64,000 nt of DNA, taken from JBBDWK01 sp040902885. Lineage in GTDB: Bacteria; Acidobacteriota; Terriglobia; Bryobacterales; Bryobacteraceae. Below the pieces are notes generated by a model. That model did not search any database. It saw nothing but the letters and a program-made list of their open reading frames with translations, and was not told the origin of the DNA. Where the stretch lies: positions 62,001 through 126,000 of the forward strand of contig JBBDWK010000032.1 in assembly GCA_040902885.1 (NCBI GenBank). Direction: 5' to 3'. Of the stretch, positions 8,781 through 16,828 are shown piece after piece; position 1 is the stretch's first letter, and the number at the start of each line of letters is the position of its first letter. The position numbers were made by a program, and so were the translations under genes.

Positions 8781-9932
8781 ATGGGGCCCTCCAAGAAGCG
8801 GCCGGGCCACGGAGCGGTTCTGTCGCGCCGGGCTCTTCTCGCAGGTTGCGCCGCCTTGCCCGCCGCCGCGCTTCCGCCCGCACTCGACCGCGGTAGCACT
8901 TTACCCTCCGATTGGCGGCGATATGCCGACCCAACCACGGAATTTGAAGTTTACCGCCTTACCGATCCTTCGTATTCCAGCCGTCTTCCGGCGCACTATG
9001 CCCGAAGCCTAGCCCGCCGCGGCAACTTCCTGCTCTTCTCGAGCGACCGCGCGGGTTCTCCGCAAGCCTTCCGGATGGACCTCAAGTCCGGCGAATGCCG
9101 CCTTCTGACGGAAGCCGCGGCGCTGGACGGCGGTTCACTGACGCTCGCGCGGGACGACCGCAGCGCCTTCTTCTTCGATGGCTCCACTCTGCGCCAGCTG
9201 CAGCTATCCAATCTTAGGGAGCGGGAGATCTACCGCGTGCCGGACGAATTCCAGCGCACTTCCGGATTCTGCCTAACGGATGATGGCAACCATGCGGTGC
9301 TCGGGGAGGTGTCCTCGCCGTCCAACTCGCGGCTGCGGCGGGTCACGATGGCCAAAGGAACGGCCGTCACCATCGTCGAAGCGCCGTTCTCTCTCACCCA
9401 GCCCATCCCGCGGCCGAGGAGGGCGCAAGTTCTCTACCGGCAAGAAGATGAGGCGCTCTGGCTGGTGGATTTTGACGGCCGCAACAATCGCCGTTTGAAG
9501 ACGCCGCCGGGCAAAATTGGACCCGCCATTTGGTCTCCTTCGGGCCGGACCATCCTCTATTTGCACTATCCGGAAGAAACCAGCCGTCTGAACGCGATCC
9601 GGGAGTTGACGCCCGACGAAAACGTGGACAAGCTGGTGGCGTCGACGAGCCAGTTCGTACACTTCGGCTCGAACTCGGACAGTTCCGTGTTTGTGGGCGC
9701 CAGCCGGAACCTGGCCTCGCCATACATTCTGCTCCTCTTGCGCATCACTCGCCGCGAGCTGACGGTTTGCGAACATCGCGCGAGCAATCCCTCACAGGTG
9801 GCGCCCATCTTCTCTCCAGACAGCCAGCGTATCTTCTTCCAGAGCGATCATCACGGAAAGAGCGCGCTGTATCGCATTGAAGTGGGGAAGTTTGTGGAAG
9901 CCACGGAACTGGATGAGCGCAGCGCTTTGTAA
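8781..9932 (+). CDS. Tat-exported beta-propeller protein, oligogalacturonate-lyase-like
   Basis: 383 residues. A twin-arginine signal (LSRRALLAGCAALPAAAL) is followed by WD40/TolB-like blades (LLFSSDRAGSPQAFRMDLKSG, VLYRQEDEALWLVDFDG, APIFSPDSQRIFFQSDH). The opening after the signal (DPTTEFEVYRLTD) resembles PL22 oligogalacturonide lyases, which are seven-bladed propellers. I cannot confirm the catalytic His and metal ligands, so lyase activity is only a suggestion. It is periplasmic by signal and divergent from the M3-like peptidase. Confidence 0.75.
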   Translation: MGPSKKRPGHGAVLSRRALLAGCAALPAAALPPALDRGSTLPSDWRRYADPTTEFEVYRLTDPSYSSRLPAHYARSLARRGNFLLFSSDRAGSPQAFRMDLKSGECRLLTEAAALDGGSLTLARDDRSAFFFDGSTLRQLQLSNLREREIYRVPDEFQRTSGFCLTDDGNHAVLGEVSSPSNSRLRRVTMAKGTAVTIVEAPFSLTQPIPRPRRAQVLYRQEDEALWLVDFDGRNNRRLKTPPGKIGPAIWSPSGRTILYLHYPEETSRLNAIRELTPDENVDKLVASTSQFVHFGSNSDSSVFVGASRNLASPYILLLLRITRRELTVCEHRASNPSQVAPIFSPDSQRIFFQSDHHGKSALYRIEVGKFVEATELDERSAL

Positions 9933-9968
9933 CTCCTCAGGACTGTAGTGCGTCCTACTAAATAGAAG

Positions 9969-9984
9969 GCCCTTTCGTAAGGGC
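9969..9984 (+). terminator. Small stem-loop after the propeller gene
   Basis: GCCCTT-TCGT-AAGGGC, a perfect 6-bp stem with a 4-nt loop, 36 nt past the propeller stop. It lacks a T-tract. It could end that transcript or lie in the leader of the small zinc-ribbon gene that follows. Confidence 0.35.
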
Positions 9985-10000
9985 GATGTGGGGCAAACCG

Positions 10001-10195
10001 ATGACTAGCTTCTTGTCGAGAGTCGCTCGATGGTGGTGCTATACGATGCATCCCGATCCTCTTTGGCCCATCCACGGTCGATACCAGTGCCCCAAATGTA
10101 ACCGGTGTTACGAAGTGCCTTGGGCGTTTGAGCCTGTAGTCGCGGAAAAACCGCGCCCCGGGTTTTCTCGCGCGGGGCGAACACTGGCCGCGTAA
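10001..10195 (+). CDS. Small zinc-ribbon-like protein
   Basis: 64 residues. A basic N-terminus (MTSFLSRVARWWCYTMHPDP) is followed by one zinc-knuckle pair (YQCPKCNRCYEVPW) and a basic tail. The composition (Trp, Cys and His clustered around CPKC) is unlike random translation. ATG 9986 in the same frame would start directly on a hairpin, so ATG 10001 is preferred. Function is unknown. It is followed by a convincing hairpin at 10230. Confidence 0.5.
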   Translation: MTSFLSRVARWWCYTMHPDPLWPIHGRYQCPKCNRCYEVPWAFEPVVAEKPRPGFSRAGRTLAA

Positions 10196-10229
10196 GCTCT
10201 CCCTTCAAATCACAAAGGTAGACGAGAGC

Positions 10230-10250
10230 AAAGCCGCGCCTGGCGGCTTT
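10230..10250 (+). terminator. Rho-independent-like terminator
   Basis: A perfect 8-bp stem AAAGCCGC / GCGGCTTT with a 5-nt loop, ending in TTT. It lies 35 nt after the small zinc-ribbon gene and just before the promoter of the next gene. Confidence 0.55.
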
Positions 10251-10255
10251 CCCGC

Positions 10256-10264
10256 TGATATAAT
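10256..10264 (+). promoter_or_regulatory. Extended -10 promoter (TGATATAAT)
   Basis: A perfect extended -10 element (TG-N-TATAAT). Only six C/T residues separate it from an ATG at 10271, so the transcript should start at or next to that ATG and be leaderless. Confidence 0.6.
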
Positions 10265-10270
10265 TCCCCC

Positions 10271-10303
10271 ATGTTCAAATCTCGGCGAGCGATTCGCACA
10301 TGA
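10271..10303 (+). CDS. Ten-residue leader mini-ORF coupled to the isomerase gene
   Basis: ATG to TGA encoding MFKSRRAIRT. Its stop codon overlaps the ATG of the following isomerase (ATGA, 10300-10303). It has no Shine-Dalgarno sequence and begins 7 nt after a TATAAT box. This looks like a leaderless mini-ORF that feeds ribosomes to the isomerase by termination-reinitiation. The peptide is basic and carries no codon run suggestive of amino-acid attenuation. Inference only. Confidence 0.4.
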   Translation: MFKSRRAIRT

Positions 10304-11304
10304 ATCGACGAACCTTTCTTGCAGCCGGGATAGCGGCCGTGGCCGCTCCCAAACTCGGAGCCGTGCCCCGAACGAAGATGGGCATCGCCACCACGTCCTT
10401 CATGCGCGGCGGAGCGCCTCGGGATACTTATGAGTTTCTTGAGTACTGCCACTCGCTCGGCGCGGGCGGAATTCAGGCTTCCCTCGCGTCCGTGGAACCG
10501 GATTACCTGAAGACACTGCGGGCCCAAGCCGAGCAACACGGAATGTACATCGAGGTAATGGCCGGGTTGCCGCGCAAGGAATCCGAGACGTTTGAGCGAG
10601 CCATGAAAGCCGCCAAAGAAGTGGGGGCGCTATGCGTTCGCGCCGCCGCGCTGAGCGGAAGGCGATATGAGACCTTCTCCAGCATGGAAGACTGGCAACG
10701 CTTCGTTAGCGAATCGCAGGCGGCGATCGCGCGCGGATTGAAGATAGCGGAAGCGCACCGCGTTCCGTTGGCGCTCGAGAATCACAAGGATTGGACGCTT
10801 GAAGAGTTCGTCGCGCTCCTGAAGAGCACGAGCAGCGAATACCTCGGAACCTGCGTCGATACGGGCAACAACATCGCTTTGCTGGACGACGCCAACGCCC
10901 TGGTCGAAGGACTGGCGCCGTATGCGTTCTCCACTCACATAAAAGATATGGGCGTGGAGAGCTACGAGGAGGGCTTTCTGCTCTCCGAAGTGCCCCTGGG
11001 AGAAGGATACCTCGACCTGAAGGGGATGATCGCCGTAATCCGGAAGGCAAAACCTAAGGTGCGCATGACTCTGGAGATGATTACGCGCGATCCTTTGAAG
11101 GTGCCCTGTCTCAACGGGAAATACTGGGTGACCTTTCCGGAACGTAGCGGCCGGTACCTGGCCCAGACTCTGAAGACGGTCCAGGAGCGCTACCGCCGCC
11201 CGCTGCCGCGCGTGACGGCGCTCGCCCCCGAAGCCCAGCTCAGGCTCGCCGAGGAGAACGTGAAACAGTGTCTTCACTATTCGCGCGAACAATTGGGCTT
11301 GTAG
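10300..11304 (+). CDS. Secreted sugar phosphate isomerase/epimerase-like TIM-barrel protein
   Basis: 334 residues with a Tat-like signal (NRRTFLAAGIAAVAAP). The body is an AP-endonuclease-2/xylose-isomerase type TIM barrel: LEYCHSLGAGGIQASL, LALENHKDW (metal Glu), GTCVDTGNN (Asp), THIKDMG (His/Asp) and TLEMITRDP. This ligand set supports a divalent-metal isomerase or epimerase on a sugar or inositol-like substrate. It overlaps the next gene by 37 bp, so the two are one transcription unit. The start overlaps the stop of a 10-codon mini-ORF. Confidence 0.8.
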   Translation: MNRRTFLAAGIAAVAAPKLGAVPRTKMGIATTSFMRGGAPRDTYEFLEYCHSLGAGGIQASLASVEPDYLKTLRAQAEQHGMYIEVMAGLPRKESETFERAMKAAKEVGALCVRAAALSGRRYETFSSMEDWQRFVSESQAAIARGLKIAEAHRVPLALENHKDWTLEEFVALLKSTSSEYLGTCVDTGNNIALLDDANALVEGLAPYAFSTHIKDMGVESYEEGFLLSEVPLGEGYLDLKGMIAVIRKAKPKVRMTLEMITRDPLKVPCLNGKYWVTFPERSGRYLAQTLKTVQERYRRPLPRVTALAPEAQLRLAEENVKQCLHYSREQLGL

Positions 11305-12455
11305 CCTTCGCCGCGCTCGCGCTCGCGGCTTCCGATTCCGAACGCCTCCGCCAGCATCGCGTTTCCTCGACGCGCAGTCCCGCTCCCGAACCCGGCGCGG
11401 AGAACGAGATCATCCCCTCGCTGGTCGAAGGTCTGCAAACGCCGCAGGATTGGCGCGAGAAGCGGCGGCCCGAAATTGTGAAGCTCTGGACACAGATTCT
11501 GGGCAAGCTCGGGCCGGACGCGAACGATCGCAAGTGGTTCGGCGACATCCGCGAGGTCACGGTCCACGAGCGCGACGAGTTCGAGACCTACACGCGCATC
11601 CATCTCGACCTTCCGATCGAGAAAGACTTTCACCAGCATCATCTGCTGCTGTTGCCGAAGAACCAGGGGAAGGGACCGTTTCCGGCAGTGATCGCCTGGA
11701 CCTCCAGCACGCCGGACTACACCGCGCCCGAGCAGTGGTGGGGCAAGTGGCTCGTGGAGCGCGGTTACGTGGTGCTGACAAGCTGGTCGTTCATCCGTCA
11801 TTATCGCGAGGGCGCTTTCGCCCGGGGCGGGGTAGCGGAGAAAGTCTACGAGCGCTTCGGACACTGGCTGCCGATCGCGAAGATGGTGCATGACGTTCAG
11901 CGTGAGGTGGAATACCTGCGCACCCTGAAGGAGGTGGATGCGCGGCGGATCGGCTTCATGGGGTTCTCGCTGAGTGCGAAAGCGGCAGTTTACGTTGCGG
12001 CATTCGCACCGGAGATCAAGGCTACCGTGGCGCTCGATCCCCACATCGCGGTGAATGGCGGCACCAATTGGTACGCCCCCTGGTATCTGGACTGGCTGCG
12101 TCCGTTCCCGGACATTCCCACCCCCGAGCGGACCGTGCTCAGTCTGCTCAACCCCGATCCCGCGCGTCCGGGTTTCGAGCACGATCACCACGAGCTGATG
12201 GCGCTGGCGGCGCCTCGCGCGTTCCTGCTGATCGGCGGGAGTCAATCCGAGGATCGCGGCGGGGATTCCGACGATCTGCAAAGCTGGGGCTATTTCAACC
12301 GGGCGCTGGAAGTGTACAAGCTGCTCGGGATTCCGGAGCGTATCCAGTTTGCGTCCACGAACGACGGCCATAAAGCGAACGGACCGAGCATCGATCGTGC
12401 CTGGCGGGCTTTCTTCGAGCGCTGGCTGAAGAAGGACTGGCGGGAGCTAAGGTAA
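11268..12455 (+). CDS. Secreted alpha/beta hydrolase (acetyl-xylan-esterase / dienelactone-hydrolase-like)
   Basis: 395 residues starting with GTG inside the end of the isomerase gene, with a signal peptide (ARTIGLVAFAALALAASD). The nucleophile elbow is GFSLSAK (Ser about residue 227). A later Asp and the His in TNDGHKAN could complete the triad. Large hydrolases of this kind in Acidobacteriota often act on acylated or methyl-esterified carbohydrates. Coupling to the isomerase suggests a shared carbohydrate role, but the substrate is unknown. Confidence 0.75.
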   Translation: MSSLFARTIGLVAFAALALAASDSERLRQHRVSSTRSPAPEPGAENEIIPSLVEGLQTPQDWREKRRPEIVKLWTQILGKLGPDANDRKWFGDIREVTVHERDEFETYTRIHLDLPIEKDFHQHHLLLLPKNQGKGPFPAVIAWTSSTPDYTAPEQWWGKWLVERGYVVLTSWSFIRHYREGAFARGGVAEKVYERFGHWLPIAKMVHDVQREVEYLRTLKEVDARRIGFMGFSLSAKAAVYVAAFAPEIKATVALDPHIAVNGGTNWYAPWYLDWLRPFPDIPTPERTVLSLLNPDPARPGFEHDHHELMALAAPRAFLLIGGSQSEDRGGDSDDLQSWGYFNRALEVYKLLGIPERIQFASTNDGHKANGPSIDRAWRAFFERWLKKDWRELR

Positions 12456-12534
12456 AATGCGGTCGAAACCATCCTCCGTACCGAAGATCCCCGAATCGAA
12501 GCGCCCCTCGCCGCCCTCGTCGAGTAATTCGCGA

Positions 12535-12597
12535 TAGACTGAAGTTATGATGTTCCGGCCCGCAAGCGCACGCCCTGGACTGTTCGGGTCCGACTAA
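12535..12597 (+). other. Candidate promoter and leaderless mini-ORF before the aminotransferase
   Basis: TAGACT (12535-12540) is followed after 6 nt by ATG ATG and 16 codons ending at a TAA (12595-12597), 50 nt before the aminotransferase start. The geometry matches the clearer case at 10256-10303. Coding potential of so short an ORF cannot be judged from one sequence. Confidence 0.25.
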
Positions 12598-12647
12598 GTT
12601 CCGCCCGCGCCCTGTCTTTTTCTACTCGAAGAACTTGGAGATCGATT

Positions 12648-14006
12648 ATGCAGAGCGTTTTGGACGCGACACGCCGCGACCTGCCGCACATTGAGGGACC
12701 CTTGCCTGGGCCCTGCGCGCGGCAAATTATCGAGCGGGATGCATCCGTAGTTTCCCCCTCTTATACGCGCAGTTACCCCCTTGTGGCGGCCCGTGGCGAG
12801 GGCGCCATGGTGGAAGATGTCGACGGCAATCGCTTTCTGGACTTCAATGCCGGCATCGCTGTCGTGGCGACCGGTCATTGCCATCCCCGCGTGGTGAAAG
12901 CGATTCAGGACCAAGCCGCGAAGCTCATCCACATGTCGGGCACGGACTTCTACTACCCAAACATGGTGGATCTGGCCGAGAAGCTGGCGGCGCTCGCGCC
13001 CGGGGGTTTCGAACGGCGAGTTTATTTCGGTAACTCGGGTACGGAAGCCGTGGAGGCCGCGCTCAAGCTGGCCCGGTATCATACCGGACGGGATAAGTTC
13101 ATTGCATTTACGGGCGCCTTTCATGGCCGCACCATGGGCTCTTTGTCGCTGACTGCCAGCAAGCTCGTCCAGCGGCGCAAGTTCGGCCCATTCCTGCCCG
13201 TCCACCATGTTCCTTATGCCTATTGTTACCGCTGCGCTTATGGCAAGGCGCCGGACACGTGCGCGGTGGAATGCGCAAAGGCGATCGAAGATGGTCTGCT
13301 AAAAACGCTTCTGCCGTCCGAGGAAGTCGCCGCGATCGTGGTGGAGCCGATCCAGGGCGAAGGCGGCTACGTGGTTCCGCCGGCCAAGTTCCTGCACGAG
13401 CTGCGACGCATCGCCGACCGTTTCGGCATGCTGCTGATCTTCGACGAGGTGCAGTCCGGAATGGGGCGCACCGGGAAGATGTGGGCGGCCGAGCACTTTG
13501 ACGTCGTCCCGGATGTCTTCACCGTGGCCAAAGGCATCGCCAGCGGTATGCCCCTGGGGGCGACTGTGGCCAAAGCCCAATGGATGCAGTGGAAGCCCGG
13601 CTCGCACGCTTCAACATTCGGCGGCAATCCGGTGTCGATTGCGGCCGCGCTCGCGACTATCGAGCTGCTCGAAGAAGAGCTGCTGGAGAACGCGACCCGC
13701 GTGGGCGCCAGGATGATGGAGCGGATGCGGGAATGGCCCAAGCGCTTTCCGGTTGTAGGCGACGTGCGCGGCCTGGGCCTGATGCTGGGTTTCGAGCTGG
13801 TGCGCGACCAGGCGACCCGCGAGCCGTTCCCCGATTTGCGCAACGAGATCGTCCAGCAGGCCTTCGAGCGCGGGCTGCTGATCCTCGGAGCGGGGGACAG
13901 CACGATTCGTCTCAGCCCTCCGCTCAACATCAGCGCCGACCAGGCCGACTTCGCGCTGGAGCTGCTGGAGGAGTGTTTGGGGCCGCCCAACGCAGCGAGG
14001 GGCTGA
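12648..14006 (+). CDS. Class III PLP aminotransferase (ornithine/4-aminobutyrate type)
   Basis: 452 residues of fold-type I, class III aminotransferase. FLDFNAGIAVVATGHCHPRVV, YFGNSGTEAVEAALKLAR (phosphate site), FDEVQSGMGRTGKMWA (PLP-ring Asp) and TVAKGIASGMPLGA (Schiff-base Lys) are all present. The N-terminus with LPGPCARQIIERD and the ATGHCHPRVVKAI block resembles the archaeal-type ornithine/GABA aminotransferases annotated as acetylornithine aminotransferase family. GGAG lies about 9 nt before the ATG. The likely reaction is omega-amino transfer from ornithine, GABA or lysine to 2-oxoglutarate. It is followed by a ferredoxin gene. Confidence 0.88.
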   Translation: MQSVLDATRRDLPHIEGPLPGPCARQIIERDASVVSPSYTRSYPLVAARGEGAMVEDVDGNRFLDFNAGIAVVATGHCHPRVVKAIQDQAAKLIHMSGTDFYYPNMVDLAEKLAALAPGGFERRVYFGNSGTEAVEAALKLARYHTGRDKFIAFTGAFHGRTMGSLSLTASKLVQRRKFGPFLPVHHVPYAYCYRCAYGKAPDTCAVECAKAIEDGLLKTLLPSEEVAAIVVEPIQGEGGYVVPPAKFLHELRRIADRFGMLLIFDEVQSGMGRTGKMWAAEHFDVVPDVFTVAKGIASGMPLGATVAKAQWMQWKPGSHASTFGGNPVSIAAALATIELLEEELLENATRVGARMMERMREWPKRFPVVGDVRGLGLMLGFELVRDQATREPFPDLRNEIVQQAFERGLLILGAGDSTIRLSPPLNISADQADFALELLEECLGPPNAARG

Positions 14007-14075
14007 GCACGTGATCGATGCCGGATTGTATTTTTACACCCCGCTGTGGTACAAATAGCAGCTTAGGAAAAGACG

Positions 14076-14336
14076 ATGGCCTACGTTATCGCGGAACCCT
14101 GCATCGGAACCAAAGACACTGCATGCGTTGACGCCTGCCCCGTGGATTGCATCCACCCCAAGAAGGATGAAGAGGCATACGCCGACGCGGAACTGCTCTA
14201 CATCGACCCCGTGGAATGCATCGATTGCGGCGCCTGCGTGCCGGTCTGTCCGGTATCGGCGGTTTTTGCCCTCGACGACCTGCCCGAGAAGTGGAACGAA
14301 TTCACAGCGAAGAACGCCGCCTACTACAACCGGTAG
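14076..14336 (+). CDS. 7Fe ferredoxin ([3Fe-4S][4Fe-4S])
   Basis: 86 residues. Cys9, 17, 21 and 25 (C-x7-C-x3-C-x3-C) give the 7Fe ferredoxin pattern, and Cys48, 51, 54 and 58 (C-x2-C-x2-C-x3-C) bind the second cluster. MAYVIAEPCIGTKD and IDCGACVPVCPVSA are very close to the Bacillus/Thermus 7Fe ferredoxins. It is a soluble electron carrier. A weak promoter may lie in the AT-rich 14030-14060 stretch. Its last 13 nt overlap the convergent queD. Confidence 0.95.
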   Translation: MAYVIAEPCIGTKDTACVDACPVDCIHPKKDEEAYADAELLYIDPVECIDCGACVPVCPVSAVFALDDLPEKWNEFTAKNAAYYNR

Positions 14337-14695
14337 GTTGCAGAGGCTGACTGCGTCTCCCAGATTTTCACCTCGCGAACTGCTACTTTCCGTTCCGTGC
14401 CCAGGGAGCCTGAAATCTGCTCGAAGAAGTAACGGGCAATGTTCTCGGCCGACGGATTCAGAACATCGAAAGGCGGCAGTTCGTTGAGGTACCGGTGATC
14501 GAGTCGCGCCACGACTTCGCTGATCGCCCGCTTCAACTCCACGAAATCCACCAGCAGGCCGGTGCCGTCCAGCGTCTTTCCTTCCACTGTCACCAGCACG
14601 CGATAATTGTGGCCGTGCAGGTTCTCGCACTTCCCATGATAGTCGCGCAGATTGTGCGCGGCGGCGAATGTTTCTTCCACGGAGACTTCAAACAT
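14324..14695 (-). CDS. queD: 6-carboxy-tetrahydropterin synthase QueD / PTPS family
   Basis: 123 residues, the standard size. Zinc ligands and catalytic Cys are visible in FAAAHNLRDYHGKCENLHGHNYRVLV (in order His, Cys, His, His). LVDFVELK, LDHRYLN and PSAENIARYFFEQI complete the family pattern. It converts dihydroneopterin triphosphate to 6-carboxytetrahydropterin in queuosine/7-deazaguanine synthesis. The queF gene at 29749 is the terminal preQ1 enzyme, so the organism probably makes queuosine. The gene overlaps the end of the upstream helicase by 8 bp, so the two are probably co-transcribed. Confidence 0.92.
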   Translation of the reverse strand: MFEVSVEETFAAAHNLRDYHGKCENLHGHNYRVLVTVEGKTLDGTGLLVDFVELKRAISEVVARLDHRYLNELPPFDVLNPSAENIARYFFEQISGSLGTERKVAVREVKIWETQSASATYRL

Positions 14696-16616
14696 CGAAA
14701 AACCTTTCCACGTCGCCGATCTCGGTCGTAAAGCCGTAATCCGGCAGGGTGTCGAAGAACACCTGGCCATAGCGCTGTTTTGTGATCCGGTTGTCGAGCA
14801 GGGCCAGCACGCCGCGGTCGGAGCAGCTCCGGATCAACCTTCCGAATCCCTGTTTCAGCGCTATGGCCGCCTGCGGAATCTGATAGTCGTAAAACGGATT
14901 TCCGCCCTGCTCGCGCACATTACGAATGCGCGCTTCCACCACCGGATCGCTCGGCACGGCGAACGGAAGGCGGTCGACAATCACACAGCTCAATCGCTCG
15001 CCGGGAACGTCCACGCCTTGCCAGAAGGACGATGTCGCAAACAGGACGCAATGGGGCGTGTTCTGAAACTCCTCCAGCAGGGCGGTACGGGGGCCGGTCC
15101 CCTGCAGGAGCGCCGGATACTCCAGATCGAGCGACACGCGGTCGTACATCGCCCGCATCTGCTGATAACTTGTGAACAGCACGAAGGCGCGCCCCTGCGA
15201 ATGCTTCAGCAATTGGAGTACTTCCTCGGAAGCGGCTCGGACGAAGGCGGGTTCGCGCGGATCGGGCAGCGCCTGCGGAACGTACAGCAGGGTCTGTTTG
15301 GAGTAATCGAAATGTCCGGGTACCACCAGGGTACGGGCCTGGTCCAGGCCCAGTCGCTTCTGCACGAACTCGAAATTTCCCGCCACGGCCAGCGTCGCCG
15401 ACGTCAGGATCACGCTGTCGATCTGGTTAAACAGGCGTTCGGCCAGGATGGAAGAGATGTCTATCGGCGTGCCCTGCAGGAAGCACCCCCGCCCACGCCG
15501 CTCGAACCAGTACACGAAGGAGCGGTCGCCCGTCTCCAGCAGCACTTCGAGATTCGCTCTTAGCTCCAGAGTCCGCCGGAAGAGAGGAATCACCTCCTCG
15601 GGAGGATTCTTCAGCAGACGCAGATGCGCTCCGGTGAGTTCCAGTGCGCGGAGCAGGTCGCGGTACGGCTCCTCATTCGTGTCGAGGAAGCATTCGCGAT
15701 TGTGAAAAGCCGAGCGGCCCTCGGTCATGGGAAAGAGCGAGAAGAAGGCGATGGACACCGCGTCCAGCATTTCCAGCACGCGGTCGAGCTCCGGCGTTCC
15801 GAATCGCTTCAGGCGCGCCACGCGCGAGATGTCGCGCCGCAGCTCCTGTAACTGGTAATTGCTCAGCGTTACGCCGAAGAACTGTCCGGCCACGTCCTCA
15901 ATTTCGTGCGCTTCGTCAAAGACCACCGCGTGATAGTCCGGCAGAATGCCGCCGAAATCCTGCTCTTTCAGCGCCAAATCGGCGAAAAAGAGATGGTGGT
16001 TGACGATGAGAATGTCGCTCTCGCGTGCGCGCTGCTGCTGGAGCGTGAGGAAACAGCGCTCGAACTGCTGGCACTTCTGGCCGGCGCACAGATCGCGGCG
16101 CGCGTCCATCTTGGACCATGCGGTGCTGTTTTCGGGAAGCGTGCGAATCTCGGCGCGGTCGCCGAACTCGCTCGTCTTCTCCCACTCGCGGATGATCTCG
16201 AAGTCGGCTACCTCTTCAAGGCCCGTGAGCACGGCTTCTTTCGCGGCGTCGTAAATTTTCTGGCGGCAGGCGTAGTTGCCGCGTCCCTTCAGGTAGCAAA
16301 CGCGCAGGGGCTGGTCAAAGTGCTTTTGCAGGAACGGAATATCTTTGTAGAAAAGCTGCTCCTGCAGGTTCTTCGTGCCGGTGGAGACCACGATGCGGCG
16401 TCCCGAGAGAATGGCCGGAACCAGGTAGGCAAGGGTCTTGCCGGTTCCCGTGCCGGCTTCCACGACAAGGTGCCGGCGGTCGGCGAGAGCCTTTTCCACC
16501 GCTTCGGCCATATCGAGCTGGCCTCTCCGGTACTCATAGTTGGGATGCCACTTCGAAAGCGCGCCGTTTTGCGCAAAGAACTTCCGAGCGCGTGCCGCCG
16601 AGGCCTCGGTTTTCAT
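14688..16616 (-). CDS. DinG/YoaA-family Fe-S DNA helicase (XPD-like, SF2)
   Basis: 642 residues. Walker A EAGTGTGKTLAYL (about 53-65), VVSTGTKNLQEQL, four candidate cluster Cys (NYACRQK and DLCAGQKCQQFERC), a DEAH box (VVFDEAHEIEDV), and C-terminal motifs including FATSSFWQGVDVPGE and QGFGRLIRS. This is the XPD/DinG family that unwinds D-loops and R-loops. There is no exonuclease domain, so it is the YoaA/short DinG type. Regulation by LexA is common in the family, but no SOS box is obvious upstream at 16617-16660. Confidence 0.92.
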   Translation of the reverse strand: MKTEASAARARKFFAQNGALSKWHPNYEYRRGQLDMAEAVEKALADRRHLVVEAGTGTGKTLAYLVPAILSGRRIVVSTGTKNLQEQLFYKDIPFLQKHFDQPLRVCYLKGRGNYACRQKIYDAAKEAVLTGLEEVADFEIIREWEKTSEFGDRAEIRTLPENSTAWSKMDARRDLCAGQKCQQFERCFLTLQQQRARESDILIVNHHLFFADLALKEQDFGGILPDYHAVVFDEAHEIEDVAGQFFGVTLSNYQLQELRRDISRVARLKRFGTPELDRVLEMLDAVSIAFFSLFPMTEGRSAFHNRECFLDTNEEPYRDLLRALELTGAHLRLLKNPPEEVIPLFRRTLELRANLEVLLETGDRSFVYWFERRGRGCFLQGTPIDISSILAERLFNQIDSVILTSATLAVAGNFEFVQKRLGLDQARTLVVPGHFDYSKQTLLYVPQALPDPREPAFVRAASEEVLQLLKHSQGRAFVLFTSYQQMRAMYDRVSLDLEYPALLQGTGPRTALLEEFQNTPHCVLFATSSFWQGVDVPGERLSCVIVDRLPFAVPSDPVVEARIRNVREQGGNPFYDYQIPQAAIALKQGFGRLIRSCSDRGVLALLDNRITKQRYGQVFFDTLPDYGFTTEIGDVERFFDV

Positions 16617-16692
16617 ATGTGCCTAGTTTCATTCTACAGAAGACCCTGGATGCCAATTCTCTTCGACAGGCCGTCGACATTTCTACTTTGCC

Positions 16693-16721
16693 TTGACAAA
16701 ACGGCTACGCCACTTGTGCAT
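16693..16721 (+). promoter_or_regulatory. Possible promoter of the first TonB receptor gene
   Basis: A perfect -35 TTGACA at 16693-16698. The -10 region 17 nt later (GTGCAT) is poor, so an activator or another sigma factor may be needed. Confidence 0.25.
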
Positions 16722-16828
16722 CCCTCTTTCCGGGTGTAAGCTCGCATCCAGCGGCATCTCCGTGTAGGCGGTGCAGGGGCAATACGGGACCGCTATTGAC
16801 GGGACCTAAAGAAAGGAAAGGGACCGGA

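Noticed and set aside
14324..14336. Possible frameshift between ferredoxin and queD
   Set aside because: The two genes are on opposite strands and simply overlap by 13 bp at their 3' ends. Both are full length.
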